Shown here: positions 1 through 8,611 of the stretch, piece by piece | Layout of the letters: every line of letters starts with the position of its first letter | Position numbering within the stretch: the stretch's first letter is position 1 | DNA from: Ignavibacteria bacterium | Lineage (GTDB): Bacteria; Bacteroidota; Ignavibacteria; Tepidaquicellales; Tepidaquicellaceae | Length of the DNA: 35,170 bases | Assembly: GCA_016783945.1 (NCBI GenBank) | Contig: JADHVP010000023.1 | Span: 1 to 35,170, forward strand | Direction of reading: 5' to 3' | The notes under the pieces: model-generated | Databases searched by the model: none | The model's input: the letters and a program-made list of their open reading frames with translations, nothing else | Told to the model about the DNA's origin: nothing | Translations under genes and position numbers: made by a program

Positions 1-653
1 ATTTGTTAGTTGCTAAAATGCTTCCTGAAGCTGACCCGGTTCATAAAGTAACAATTATTCCGAGAGGACGGGCATTAGGTGTTACTACTTACCTGCCTAT
101 TGATGAAAAGCATACATATTCTAAAGAATATCTCGAAGCAATGATAGCTTACATGATGGGAGGCAGGGCTGCAGAGAAAATGATTTTCAATGAATATACA
201 ACGGGTGCAAGTAATGATATTGTTAGAGCAACTTCTCTTGCAAGAAAAATGGTGTGCGAATATGGTATGAGTGAAAAACTCGGACCCGTTGCATACGGAA
301 ATAAAGCTGAAGAAGTGTTTTTAGGTAAAGAAATTCATGAGCATAAGAATTATAGTGAAACAACACAGATATTGATAGACGAAGAAACAAGAAAGATCGT
401 TGAAGCAGGTATGAGTAAAGCTGAAAATATTTTAACCGAGAATATTGATACTCTTCACAAACTTTCATTTTATTTGCTTGATAGGGAAATATTAGATTCA
501 GTGGAGATTGGAAAAATTATGAAGGGTGAGGAATTACCACCTATAGAAAATGAGTCTGTAGATGAAGAAAAATTAAAAGAATCTGTAAAGAAGAAAAAGA
601 AAACTAAGAAGAAATCTCCGGTTTCACAAAATGACATTGCACTTGCAAATTAA
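1..653 (+). CDS. ftsH: ATP-dependent zinc metalloprotease FtsH, C-terminal part (5' truncated by window edge)
   Basis: FtsH is a membrane-anchored AAA+ protease that degrades misfolded membrane proteins and some short-lived regulators. About 217 C-terminal residues are present, all from the M41 peptidase domain. The read opens just after the expected HEAGH zinc motif: the first two bases (AT) fit the end of its last His codon. The family block DPVHKVTIIPRGRALGVT follows at once, and further on come MMGGRAAE and the acidic zinc-ligand region TTGASNDI. The tail is charged, with a lysine run (KKKKKTKKK) near the end, as in many FtsH tails. A hairpin terminator lies just downstream. Assignment to FtsH is secure. 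The AAA domain and transmembrane segments are outside the window, so start and full length cannot be judged. Confidence 0.96.
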   Translation, partial: LLVAKMLPEADPVHKVTIIPRGRALGVTTYLPIDEKHTYSKEYLEAMIAYMMGGRAAEKMIFNEYTTGASNDIVRATSLARKMVCEYGMSEKLGPVAYGNKAEEVFLGKEIHEHKNYSETTQILIDEETRKIVEAGMSKAENILTENIDTLHKLSFYLLDREILDSVEIGKIMKGEELPPIENESVDEEKLKESVKKKKKTKKKSPVSQNDIALAN

Positions 654-682
654 TTATTCAATTGTAAATAAGAATTAATATT

Positions 683-709
683 AAAGCGAGATAACAACTC
701 GCTTTTTTT
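683..709 (+). terminator. Rho-independent terminator after ftsH
   Basis: An 8-bp perfect stem AAAGCGAG / CTCGCTTT with a 7-nt loop runs straight into a T tract (TTTTTTT counting the stem). It lies 30 bases past the ftsH stop codon and only 8 bases before the likely TTG start of the next gene, so it should separate ftsH from the kinase-like gene. Confidence 0.85.
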
Positions 710-716
710 ATTCGAA

Positions 717-1346
717 TTGGAAGACGTTGGAAATAAAATTAGTCTGAAAAACGAACTTCTGAGAAAAGGAATTCACCTTTCTTCTTCAGCAATTCCCATT
801 TTTTATTATTTTACAAATAAGAGTATTACAATTTTACTTTTATCTGTTGCTGTATTCTTTTTGTTATTCCTGGATATCGGGAAAAGGTATTCAAAACTAA
901 TCGAAAATATTTTCAACAAATGTTTAGGTCCGGTCTTGAGACATCATGAAACAAAAAAAGAAACGCACTTGTTTACCGGGGGAACAACATTTACAATTTC
1001 TATATTAGCGTGTGTTCTTTTTTTTCAAAAAGAGATAGCAATAACAGCAATATTTGTAATGATAATATGTGATACGGCAGCAGCAATTATCGGAAAACAA
1101 TACGGAAGAATTCACATAAAAAATAAAACAATTGAAGGAAGTGCTGCATTTTTTATCACCGGTTTACTTGTAATTTTATTCGCACCAAAAGTTTCCAATG
1201 ATGTAATTGAATACTACATAGGGTTTGGCGTAATACTTTTAACAACAATTGTTGAATTAATTCCATTACGTTTTGATGATAATATTGTTCTACCTATCTT
1301 TTTTGGATTGATATATACGGGTGCTATTAAATTATTTATTACATGA
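717..1346 (+). CDS. Dolichol/phytol kinase-like (SEC59/DGK1 family) integral membrane protein
   Basis: The 209-residue protein is almost entirely hydrophobic, with about six or seven membrane segments. It carries the family's diagnostic block in the second half: a DTAAAIIGKQYG motif, then KTIEGSAAFF. Relatives are CTP-dependent kinases of dolichol, phytol or diacylglycerol, and bacterial homologues are often annotated as diacylglycerol/polyprenol kinase or phosphatidate cytidylyltransferase. The N-terminal segment ELLRKGIHLSSS also matches the family (RKxxH). The start is a TTG with no visible Shine-Dalgarno, placed right behind the ftsH terminator; no ATG gives a full N-terminus. It is followed 18 bases later by ychF on the same strand. 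The substrate in this organism (polyprenol, phytol or a diacylglycerol) cannot be told from sequence. Confidence 0.8.
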   Translation: MEDVGNKISLKNELLRKGIHLSSSAIPIFYYFTNKSITILLLSVAVFFLLFLDIGKRYSKLIENIFNKCLGPVLRHHETKKETHLFTGGTTFTISILACVLFFQKEIAITAIFVMIICDTAAAIIGKQYGRIHIKNKTIEGSAAFFITGLLVILFAPKVSNDVIEYYIGFGVILLTTIVELIPLRFDDNIVLPIFFGLIYTGAIKLFIT

Positions 1347-1364
1347 ATTAAAACATAATTCGTT

Positions 1365-2468
1365 ATGTCATTTCGCTGCGGTATAGTTGGTTTGCCTAAT
1401 GTAGGAAAATCGACTTTATTTAATGCTTTAACATCTTCTCAAAAAGCAGAAGCCTCCAATTATCCTTTTTGTACAATCGAGCCAAACTTCGGAACCGTTA
1501 TTGTACCTGATAAAAGATTAGAAGATTTGACTGAAATATATACTCCTAAAAAAGTTGTTCCAAGTACTATAGATTTTGTTGATATAGCAGGATTAGTAAG
1601 AGGTGCTTCGAAAGGGGAAGGTCTTGGCAATCAATTTTTATCACACATAAGAGAGGTTGATGCAATTATTCATATCGTAAGGTGTTTTGAAGATGAGAAT
1701 ATCGCTCATATAAGTGAGAGTATTGATCCAATGAATGATATAGAAATCGTTGAGACAGAGTTAATACTAAAAGATATAGAAACATTAGAAAAAAGATTAG
1801 AGAAGGTAAAAAAGAGTGTAAGGGTAGGGGATAAATCAGCAAAGGCAGAACTGGATCTTTTAGAAAAACTAAACAGTCACCTTAGCTCTTCAAGATTAGC
1901 GAAATATTTTTTCAATACACTTCACGAAGATGAAAGAAAATTAATAAGTGGATTAAATTTGTTAACTGATAAACCGATACTATACGTTTCTAATGTTGAC
2001 GACAAAAGTATAAACGGGAATGAGTACTCAAACATAGTTAAAGAGATAGCCGAAAAAGAGAATGCTAAATTTCTAATTCTCTCCGTAGAAATGGAATTTG
2101 AAATTGCTTTATTAGAAGATGAAGAAGAACGAAATGATTTTCTTAAGGAAATGGGTTTAGAGGAATCAGGATTGAACCGCCTGATTAAAGAGGGTTACTC
2201 ATTGCTCAACCTGATAACATTTTTCACTGCGAATGAAAATGAATTACATTCGAGAGCAATACCAGATGGTTTCAAAACAATTCAAGCAGCTGGAAAAATA
2301 CACACGGATTTCGAAAAAGGATTTATTAAAGCTGAAATAATAAAATATGAAAACCTCATTAAGCATAAATCTGAACATGCTCTCAGAGAAAAAGGTTTAA
2401 TATCGGTTGAAGGAAAGGATTACGTTATAAAAGATGGGGAAATCGTCTTTTACAGGTTCAATGTTTAA
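1365..2468 (+). CDS. ychF: Ribosome-associated ATPase/GTPase YchF (Obg-like, OLA1 family)
   Basis: The 367-residue length is normal for YchF. Residues 9-16 (GLPNVGKS) are the P-loop, followed by the switch region [12 protein letters not shown] and the [17 protein letters not shown] block typical of the family. A coiled-coil insertion spans roughly residues 125-195 ([15 protein letters not shown]). The C-terminal TGS domain contains [11 protein letters not shown] and the closing block [27 protein letters not shown]-type ending. YchF binds ribosomes and hydrolyses ATP in preference to GTP in studied members; it is linked to oxidative stress and translation. The stop codon is only one base away from the stop of the convergent feoB gene, and no terminator is visible between them. 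Confidence 0.97.
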   Translation: MSFRCGIVGLPNVGKSTLFNALTSSQKAEASNYPFCTIEPNFGTVIVPDKRLEDLTEIYTPKKVVPSTIDFVDIAGLVRGASKGEGLGNQFLSHIREVDAIIHIVRCFEDENIAHISESIDPMNDIEIVETELILKDIETLEKRLEKVKKSVRVGDKSAKAELDLLEKLNSHLSSSRLAKYFFNTLHEDERKLISGLNLLTDKPILYVSNVDDKSINGNEYSNIVKEIAEKENAKFLILSVEMEFEIALLEDEEERNDFLKEMGLEESGLNRLIKEGYSLLNLITFFTANENELHSRAIPDGFKTIQAAGKIHTDFEKGFIKAEIIKYENLIKHKSEHALREKGLISVEGKDYVIKDGEIVFYRFNV

Positions 2469-2469
2469 T

Positions 2470-4506
2470 TTATTCTACACCAAAAAGTTTTAACCCGTTA
2501 ACCGTGATGAATGTTAAGACATATGCCATTGTAGTAAAGATAACGAGCTGAAGAATTGGCAACCTCCACCCACCTGTTTCTTTTTTCGATACAGCTATCG
2601 TAGAAATACATTGTAAAGCGAAAACAAAAAAAACAATCAAACCAATAACAGTAGAAGTTGTGAACAGTTTTTTATTTGTATCTTTTATTTTTGCGTTTTT
2701 CATAGCATCGACAATGGATGTTCTTAAATCTCCTTCCGTATCAGTTACTTTGAATATCATTGCCATCGAACTAACAAAAACTTCTCGAGCAGCAAATGTT
2801 GTTATAATTGAAACACCAATTCTCCAATCCATACCTAATGGTTTCATAACTGGTTCAATAAAATTCCCAATCATTGAAGCGTAAGAATTTGTAAGTCGTT
2901 CGGATGATTTCAATTCAAGGACTTCTTTTTTAGAAAGGTCACCCGAATTAGTAATCACCGGATTACTATTGGGAAAATAGGTGAGAAACCAGATTACTAA
3001 TGAAAATATGATTATGATAGGACCAGCTCTTTTCACATAGTGATTCGCATTTGTTATTGTATTCCGAATAACATTTTTGATATTTGGTAATCTATAAGTA
3101 GGAAGCTCTAATATAAATGATGAACTATCTTTCACTTTAATTATCTTAGACTGATATTTGTTAATTATTCCAGCAATGATTAATGAACTTGTAATACTGA
3201 ATAAATAAATTAAGGCAAGTGTTATTCCACTCAAAAAAGGCGAACCATGTAAAAGGAAAGCAAGAAGCAGAGCATATACCGGAAGTCTTGCACTGCAGCT
3301 CATTAATGGTATTATAAAAATAGTCAGAAAGCGTTCTTTTTTATTTTTAATTGTTCTTGTTGCCATAATAGCCGGTATTGCACATGCAAACCCGGACAAC
3401 ATTGGAACGAATGATTTACCGTTTAATCCAATTTTAGAAAGTGGTCTATCAACCAGCATTGCACCACGAGCTAAGTAACCAGTGTCCTCTAAAAAACCGA
3501 GTAATAAAAAGAGAATCATGATTTGTGGTATGAAGATTAGAACAGAGCCAACGCCTGTAATAATACCATCGGATAGTAAATTGCTGAACCATGTCTCACC
3601 GAACAGAGTTGTAACATTATTAGAAAGTGTTGTAAAAAGTAAATCAACAATATCCATTAAAGGAGCCGCAAGCCAAAAGATTGATGTGAAAACCGAAGCC
3701 ATGATTAAAAGGAAGATTAATATACCCCAGTATTTATTTAAAAATAGTCTATCAAGTTTTAAAGTTCTTTCATCTGGTTTGATTTTGATAATGTCACTTT
3801 TTATTTTAAGTTCGTCATAAAGCAAGTCATTATCAGCAGTCTTTTGTTTTGCTCCTTCTCCAATTGGATAGAGAACTTCATTTTCGATAAATTCGGTAGT
3901 TTTATAAATGTCTACTAATTTTGTACCATAATCATTTTTGTAATTATATATTACTTTTGATTTTTTTTTCTTAAGATTCTTCTTAATAGAATCTATTAAA
4001 TTATCTAATCCTTTTCCGTTTCTTCCATTAACAGGAATTACATCGCATTTCAATAATTGGTTTAATCTATTAACTGAAATGTCATAACCTTTTTTATTTA
4101 ACAAATCGATCATTGTTAAAGCAACTATTACTTTCGCATTCGTATCGATGACTTGCTGAACTAGGAAAAGGTGTCTTGATAACTGCGAAGCATCAGCAGT
4201 TATAACGATTAAATCGGGAGAACCGTATTTTGGATGTGAGAACAGGTAATCAATAGAAAGCTTCTCTTCCGGTGAATCCGGCATGAGACTTACTATACCC
4301 GGAGAATCGACGAGCGCTGCTTGAACGTCAAAATGTTTTAGAAATCTTGATATTGAATATTCAATTGTAGAGCCCGGATAGTTTACTGTTTTAGCTTTAG
4401 AACCACTAAGTAAATTATATAATGTAGACTTACCTGAATTTGGAGGTCCAACTAAAGTTACGAGAGAAGTTTTTTGCTTTTGTGAGTTCAGAGATGATAC
4501 TGGCAT
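2470..4506 (-). CDS. feoB: Ferrous iron transporter FeoB
   Basis: FeoB is the inner-membrane Fe(II) permease with a cytosolic N-terminal G domain. The 678-residue protein has a P-loop at 20-27 (GPPNSGKS), a G2 block NYPGST near 42-47 and G3 DSPG at 67-70. The membrane part shows the conserved core blocks FACAIPAIMATRTI and MSCSARLPVYALLL, each with a cysteine expected in the permease, and later AAREVFVSSM. The G4 position reads TMID (131-134) rather than the usual NxxD, which is odd. Length is a little under that of the E. coli protein. feoA lies 36 bases upstream on the same strand and a Fur-family gene precedes feoA, so this is a fur-feoA-feoB unit. Confidence 0.96.
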   Translation of the reverse strand: MPVSSLNSQKQKTSLVTLVGPPNSGKSTLYNLLSGSKAKTVNYPGSTIEYSISRFLKHFDVQAALVDSPGIVSLMPDSPEEKLSIDYLFSHPKYGSPDLIVITADASQLSRHLFLVQQVIDTNAKVIVALTMIDLLNKKGYDISVNRLNQLLKCDVIPVNGRNGKGLDNLIDSIKKNLKKKKSKVIYNYKNDYGTKLVDIYKTTEFIENEVLYPIGEGAKQKTADNDLLYDELKIKSDIIKIKPDERTLKLDRLFLNKYWGILIFLLIMASVFTSIFWLAAPLMDIVDLLFTTLSNNVTTLFGETWFSNLLSDGIITGVGSVLIFIPQIMILFLLLGFLEDTGYLARGAMLVDRPLSKIGLNGKSFVPMLSGFACAIPAIMATRTIKNKKERFLTIFIIPLMSCSARLPVYALLLAFLLHGSPFLSGITLALIYLFSITSSLIIAGIINKYQSKIIKVKDSSSFILELPTYRLPNIKNVIRNTITNANHYVKRAGPIIIIFSLVIWFLTYFPNSNPVITNSGDLSKKEVLELKSSERLTNSYASMIGNFIEPVMKPLGMDWRIGVSIITTFAAREVFVSSMAMIFKVTDTEGDLRTSIVDAMKNAKIKDTNKKLFTTSTVIGLIVFFVFALQCISTIAVSKKETGGWRLPILQLVIFTTMAYVLTFITVNGLKLFGVE

Positions 4507-4542
4507 TAATTTTTAACAACCTTGACGAGAAATATACTAATT

Positions 4543-4758
4543 CTAAATCTGAATACTTTCAGCGTCATCCTTTCTAAGGGCAATTAATGATCCCCTAACT
4601 GAAATAGAGATTGGATCATTAAATAAAGTTTTATTTAATAACTCTATTTCCTGACCGGGAGTAAAACCGAATTCTAATATTCTTTGTGATGATGGGTGAG
4701 TTAAATCTATATTTCTTATTGTTGCTTTCTGTCCGAATTCAAGATCCGCTGCTGTCAT
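4543..4758 (-). CDS. feoA: FeoA domain protein, FeoB partner
   Basis: This 71-residue cytosolic protein has the small SH3-like fold expected of FeoA. Recognisable blocks are GQKATIRNID, RILEFGFTPGQEIELLNK and ISISVRGSLIALRKDDAESI, which match the family in order and spacing. FeoA is needed for FeoB-mediated Fe(II) uptake and is thought to act on the FeoB G domain. It is separate from FeoB here, not fused, and ends 36 bases before the feoB start. An imperfect 25-bp palindrome just upstream of the start may be the operator of this pair. Confidence 0.93.
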   Translation of the reverse strand: MTAADLEFGQKATIRNIDLTHPSSQRILEFGFTPGQEIELLNKTLFNDPISISVRGSLIALRKDDAESIQI

Positions 4759-4765
4759 CTTTTTG

Positions 4766-4790
4766 CTTATTTAGACTCAATATAGATAAG
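4766..4790 (-). promoter_or_regulatory. Candidate metal-regulator operator upstream of feoA
   Basis: A 25-bp imperfect palindrome begins CTTAT and ends ATAAG, with 18 of 25 positions matching its own reverse complement. It sits 8 bases upstream of the feoA start codon, between feoA and the Fur-family gene. Position and symmetry fit an operator for iron control of feoAB. The sequence is not a classic E. coli Fur box, and AT-rich DNA makes palindromes by chance, so this stays tentative. Confidence 0.35.
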
Positions 4791-4852
4791 CTAACATTCA
4801 AATACAATATAGATTTTTATGTATTTTTTTGAAATGAGAAGAAATAAAGAGA

Positions 4853-5317
4853 TTATCTAAGGCGTGATTTTTTATAATATATACATTTCTCTTTTTCTTT
4901 ACATGTCGAAAATGCTTGTAAAGAATGATCGATTAGATTTAATCTTTTTTCACTGCAAAGTTTTTTTAAAGTCTTTCCAATTTTCGGCTCAGTGAATTCA
5001 AAAATATGCTGACAATCCAGACATAGTATATGGTAATGTTGTTCACGTCCTATCTTTTTTTCATACCTTGAACGGTCTCCTTTGAAATTGTGTTTTGTAA
5101 TTAATTTACACTCACTCATTAATTCCAAAGTCTTATATACAGTTGCTCTTGATACTTTCAAAAAAGATTCTTTTATATTTAAGTATAATTCATCAGCATC
5201 AAAATGTCCCTGCATAGACATAGCAGCATCCAAGACAAGAAACCTTTCGTTCGTTATCCTATGAGAGTGTTCTTTTAAATATTTTACGAATACCTCTTTT
5301 ATTTCATTAGAGACCAA
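4853..5317 (-). CDS. Fur-family metal-responsive transcriptional regulator
   Basis: The 154-residue protein has a winged-helix N-terminal half (HRITNERFLVLDAA, then VSRATVYKTLELM as recognition helix at about 55-67). The C-terminal metal-binding half has EQHYHILCLDC at 92-102 with the CxxC pair C99/C102, and a second cysteine pair C139/C145 near the end. Fur-family proteins bind Fe, Zn or peroxide-sensitive metal sites and repress uptake genes. Placement directly ahead of feoAB favours iron, but PerR or Zur cannot be excluded from sequence alone. The best start is a TTG; no in-frame ATG exists in the right place. It lies 40 bases after the stop of the lysine aminotransferase gene and may be co-transcribed with it. 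Confidence 0.88.
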   Translation of the reverse strand: MVSNEIKEVFVKYLKEHSHRITNERFLVLDAAMSMQGHFDADELYLNIKESFLKVSRATVYKTLELMSECKLITKHNFKGDRSRYEKKIGREQHYHILCLDCQHIFEFTEPKIGKTLKKLCSEKRLNLIDHSLQAFSTCKEKEKCIYYKKSRLR

Positions 5318-5357
5318 AATATAAAGATGATAATTTAAAAATTATTTTTACGTAATA

Positions 5358-6728
5358 TTAAAGCTGAGCAACAGTTCTATCTAAAATATCCATACCCTCA
5401 TCTATATTTTCTTTACTAATACAAACGGGTGGTCTAAACCTCATTGTTCTATCCCCGCAACCTATCATCATAAGTCCGTTGTCGAATAATTTTTTAACAA
5501 GGTTATTCCTAAACTCAGAATCTTTACAATCAAATGCACAGAACAATCCTCTACCTCTTCCGTTTGAAATTTTATCAGTGTAATTGTTAACCAGTTCTTC
5601 AATTTTACCTAAAAGGTGTTCACCAACCACTTCACAATTGTTAACAGAGTTATCTTCATACATTATTTCAAGAATTCGAGTAAACCTAACCATATCTACA
5701 AAATTCCCGCCCCAGGTAGAATTTATCCTTCCTGATTTTTTAAATACATTATCTTCAACCTCATCAATTCTATCAGTCGAAAGAATACCGCAAACCTGTG
5801 TCTTTTTACCGAATGCAATTATATCCGGTTTTACATAATGCTCGTGGCACCACCATTTACCGGTTAGTCCTATTCCAGTTTGTACCTCATCCATTATAAA
5901 TAAAATATCATTTTCATCGCATAACTCTCGAAGCTTTTCAAAGTATTCTTTTCTCATGTGGTGGTCACCGCCCTCACCTTGGATTGGTTCAATAATTATA
6001 GCTGCAATATCATCCTTGTTTTCATGTATTGCCTGCTTTATTTGTTCGATGGATTCATTCTCAGCTGAGATTACACGTGAAAGGTTTTCCTGATTAAGAG
6101 GGAACGTAATCTTTGGATTAAGTACCCTGGGCCAATTAAATTTCGGGAAATAATTTATTTTATTTGGATCGGTATTTGTTAACGACATCGTGTAACCCGA
6201 CCTTCCGTGAAATGCTTCAATGTAATGAATAATCTTGCTTCCTTTTTCTTCTTTATAACCTTTTTTGAAATTTTTCTGAACCTTCCAATCGAATGCAGCT
6301 TTTAGTGCATTTTCTACAGCCAATGCGCCACCGGCAATGAAAAATGCATACTTAAAATAAGAAGGCACAGCTATTCTAAAAAAGGTTTCAACAAATTCAG
6401 CTTGTTCTTTTAAATAAATATCCGATAGGGAAGGTTTAGTTATTGCTACTTCACCGATCTTTCTTATAAACTCGTCAGTGTTAAGTTTAGGATGATTCAT
6501 ACCAAGAGGATTAGAAGCAAAAAAAGTGAAAAAGTCAAGGTATTGTTTATTGTGTTTTGAATCGAATATGTATGGTGTTGTTGATTTTGATAAATCTAAA
6601 GTAATATCAAATCCGTCAATCAGCATATGTTGTTTCAAAACATCCTGAACTTCTTCAGGTCGAACGTGAATTCCAATTGGTAGATTTATTTTTGCTTCAA
6701 AATTTTTCTCTAAGATTCCATTTTTCAT
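5358..6728 (-). CDS. lat: L-lysine 6-aminotransferase, PLP-dependent (class III)
   Basis: The enzyme transfers the epsilon-amino group of lysine to 2-oxoglutarate, giving 2-aminoadipate 6-semialdehyde (which cyclises to piperideine-6-carboxylate) and glutamate. The 456-residue length fits the Lat subfamily. Visible class-III features are the FIAGGALAVENALKAA block (cofactor phosphate region), EAFHGRSGYT at 171-180, IIEPIQGEGGDHH at 246-257, the Asp-bearing IMDEVQTGIG at 278-287, and the PLP lysine in AFGKKTQVCG (K308 or K309). The KKTQVCG form separates Lat from ornithine or acetylornithine aminotransferases. It lies 72 bases after purM and 40 bases before the fur-like gene, all on the same strand. 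The role could be lysine catabolism or making aminoadipate-derived metabolites; no other pathway gene is adjacent. Confidence 0.9.
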   Translation of the reverse strand: MKNGILEKNFEAKINLPIGIHVRPEEVQDVLKQHMLIDGFDITLDLSKSTTPYIFDSKHNKQYLDFFTFFASNPLGMNHPKLNTDEFIRKIGEVAITKPSLSDIYLKEQAEFVETFFRIAVPSYFKYAFFIAGGALAVENALKAAFDWKVQKNFKKGYKEEKGSKIIHYIEAFHGRSGYTMSLTNTDPNKINYFPKFNWPRVLNPKITFPLNQENLSRVISAENESIEQIKQAIHENKDDIAAIIIEPIQGEGGDHHMRKEYFEKLRELCDENDILFIMDEVQTGIGLTGKWWCHEHYVKPDIIAFGKKTQVCGILSTDRIDEVEDNVFKKSGRINSTWGGNFVDMVRFTRILEIMYEDNSVNNCEVVGEHLLGKIEELVNNYTDKISNGRGRGLFCAFDCKDSEFRNNLVKKLFDNGLMMIGCGDRTMRFRPPVCISKENIDEGMDILDRTVAQL

Positions 6729-6800
6729 TGATTAAATATTTAATGTTTCAAAAACTCTTTACTTAAAAATAATAATATTTTCTTAAGGAATAATCTTGCG

Positions 6801-7796
6801 TTACAGAATATTTCCAATTATGAAACTCTTTTCTCTTTTACGATTAAGATGTTGTCGAAAACTATCTACATCATTCTTTGAAACTACGAATACAAGACCA
6901 ATTCCAAGATTAAATGTCTTTCGCATATCTGGTTCCGGTACACTGCCAACAGTTTTAATTATATCAAATATAGCAGATCTTTTCCATGATTCCCAATCAA
7001 TAGATAACTTTCTTGTAGCTGGAATAACTCTTTTTGTATTTCCTTCTATACCTCCACCGGTTACGTGTGAGATTGATTTAACGTTAAATATCTTCAAAGA
7101 ACTTTGTATGATCTTAAGATAAGACCTATGCACTCGCAGAAGTTCATGTCCAAGTTTACATTTTAGCTCTGGGTAATATTTTTGAAGCTTTTGTTTTGAA
7201 TCGAATATTTTTCTAATAAGCGAATATCCATTTGTGTGAATTCCATTAGATGCCAGTCCTATCAACACATCTCCTTTTCTAACTTTGTTGCTCTTAATTA
7301 TCTTTTGTTTATCTACTACTCCAATAATTGTCCCTGCAAGATCAAAATCATTACGGCTGTATATACCCGGCATTTCGGCAGTTTCGCCACCGATTAATGA
7401 GCAACCATTTTCTTTGCAAGCCTTAACAAGTCCTCTAACAATATTGACTGCTGTATTGTTGTTCAATTTTCCGGTTGCATAATAATCCATAAAGAATAGA
7501 GGAACAGCTCCACAAACGGCGATATCATTGACACAATGATTAACAAGATCTTCACCAATCGTGCTGAATTTGTTCAATGCCGAAGCAATCTTTATTTTTG
7601 TTCCAACACCGTCTATGCTTGAAACAAAAACAGGCTTTTTGTATTTCTTAAAATCTAACTCGAAGAATGCACCAAAATTTCCTATCCCGCTTAAAACATT
7701 TTTTGAAAACGTTTTTTTTACAAGAGGTTTTATTCTATTGATGAATTCTTCGGATTTAGAAATATTAACACCGGAAGATTTGTAAGTAATTATCAC
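6801..7796 (-). CDS. purM: Phosphoribosylformylglycinamidine cyclo-ligase (AIR synthetase)
   Basis: PurM closes the imidazole ring in purine synthesis, converting FGAM and ATP to AIR. The 331-residue protein shows the family blocks in order: SSIDGVGTKIKIA, GEDLVNHCVNDIAVCGA with the ATP/Mg region, LIGGETAEMPGIY, and ASNGIHTNGYSLIRKIF; the C-terminal half has SHVTGGGIEGN. The start is a GTG; the N-terminus begins close to the usual position (ITYKSSGVN). No other pur gene is adjacent. It lies between the rsmI-like gene (82 bases upstream) and lysine aminotransferase (72 bases downstream), as part of the long minus-strand run. Confidence 0.96.
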   Translation of the reverse strand: MIITYKSSGVNISKSEEFINRIKPLVKKTFSKNVLSGIGNFGAFFELDFKKYKKPVFVSSIDGVGTKIKIASALNKFSTIGEDLVNHCVNDIAVCGAVPLFFMDYYATGKLNNNTAVNIVRGLVKACKENGCSLIGGETAEMPGIYSRNDFDLAGTIIGVVDKQKIIKSNKVRKGDVLIGLASNGIHTNGYSLIRKIFDSKQKLQKYYPELKCKLGHELLRVHRSYLKIIQSSLKIFNVKSISHVTGGGIEGNTKRVIPATRKLSIDWESWKRSAIFDIIKTVGSVPEPDMRKTFNLGIGLVFVVSKNDVDSFRQHLNRKREKSFIIGNIL

Positions 7797-7878
7797 TTAA
7801 TAAATTATATATATTAAAAAATTTTAGCAATTCAGATTAAAATAATAAGGAGGGTTTTTAAAAAAGTTATGCGCTAAA

Positions 7879-8574
7879 TCACTTTTTTTTGTTTGGCTTA
7901 TTCACAACAATGACAAATTCGCCTTTAAGTTTTTTTCCAGGATATAGTTCTTCTAAATAATTTAATATCTCTGAGGCTGTACCCCTTAATTGCATTTCGT
8001 TATTCATAGTTAGATTAAATCCAATAAACAGGTTTCTTTCAGGGAGTATTTCCTTCAAATCGTTAAGCAAAGCAGACAAACGGTAGGGGGCATCAATGAT
8101 AACAAAGGTTCTGTCTAATGATTTTAATTCATGAAGCCCTTTTCTTCTAACTTCTTTTTTGGGTGATAAAAAACCGATATAATGAAAACGACTGATGTCA
8201 AAGCCAGATATTACAATTGCTGCTAATACTGAATTTGCACCGGGGATAAAATCGAGTGGTATGTTATATTCGATACATTTTCGAATAAGTTTTAATCCGG
8301 GATCTGCAAATGCAGGTGTTCCGCAATCTGATATCAAAGCAATTATTTTTCCTTTTAATATTTCGGAAACATATTCATCGGTTACTTCCTTTTCATTGTG
8401 TTCATTCAGTAGTACAAAATCTTTTTTAATTCCGAAAAAATTCAAAAACCTGACTGCTTCTTTGTTCTCTTCACATATAATCAAATCAGATTCATTAAGA
8501 ATACGAAGAGCCCGCAATGTCAGATCTGCGTAATTTCCGATTGGAGTTGAAACAATATATAAATTGCCTTGCAA
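7879..8574 (-). CDS. rsmI: RsmI-like SAM-dependent methyltransferase (tetrapyrrole methylase fold)
   Basis: RsmI methylates the 2'-O of C1402 in 16S rRNA. The 231-residue protein opens with GNLYIVSTPIGNYADLTLRA, the standard RsmI N-terminus, and has ISDCGTPAFADPG around residues 81-93 and FIPGANSVLAAIVISG. Several hallmark positions differ from the common form: ISDCGTP rather than ISDAGTP, IDAPYR where ESPHR is usual, and GFLSPK instead of GFLP. The C-terminal helical extension of the roughly 285-residue E. coli enzyme is missing. It could be a divergent RsmI or a paralogue with another RNA target. The likely start is TTG. It follows the four-helix-bundle element and would be next to dut without it. 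Confidence 0.82.
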   Translation of the reverse strand: MQGNLYIVSTPIGNYADLTLRALRILNESDLIICEENKEAVRFLNFFGIKKDFVLLNEHNEKEVTDEYVSEILKGKIIALISDCGTPAFADPGLKLIRKCIEYNIPLDFIPGANSVLAAIVISGFDISRFHYIGFLSPKKEVRRKGLHELKSLDRTFVIIDAPYRLSALLNDLKEILPERNLFIGFNLTMNNEMQLRGTASEILNYLEELYPGKKLKGEFVIVVNKPNKKK

Positions 8575-8583
8575 TGAATTATA

Positions 8584-8603
8584 AATTATAAATTAAAAAT
8601 TGT
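8584..8603. repeat. Left arm of 20-bp inverted repeat around the four-helix-bundle gene
   Basis: These 20 bases are the exact reverse complement of 9016-9035. They lie between the four-helix-bundle stop codon and the rsmI-like start. The surrounding DNA adds AT-rich tandem copies of AATTATA. Composition is extremely low in G+C, so some palindromy is expected by chance, but 20 identical positions flanking one small gene is notable. Confidence 0.8.
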
Positions 8604-8611
8604 TTGAAATA

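Noticed and set aside
7847-7878. Plus-strand AAGGAGGG followed by ATG upstream of purM and antisense to the gene order
   Set aside because: The ATG is followed by one codon and a stop, so no protein is encoded; the purine-rich stretch is chance in AT-rich DNA.
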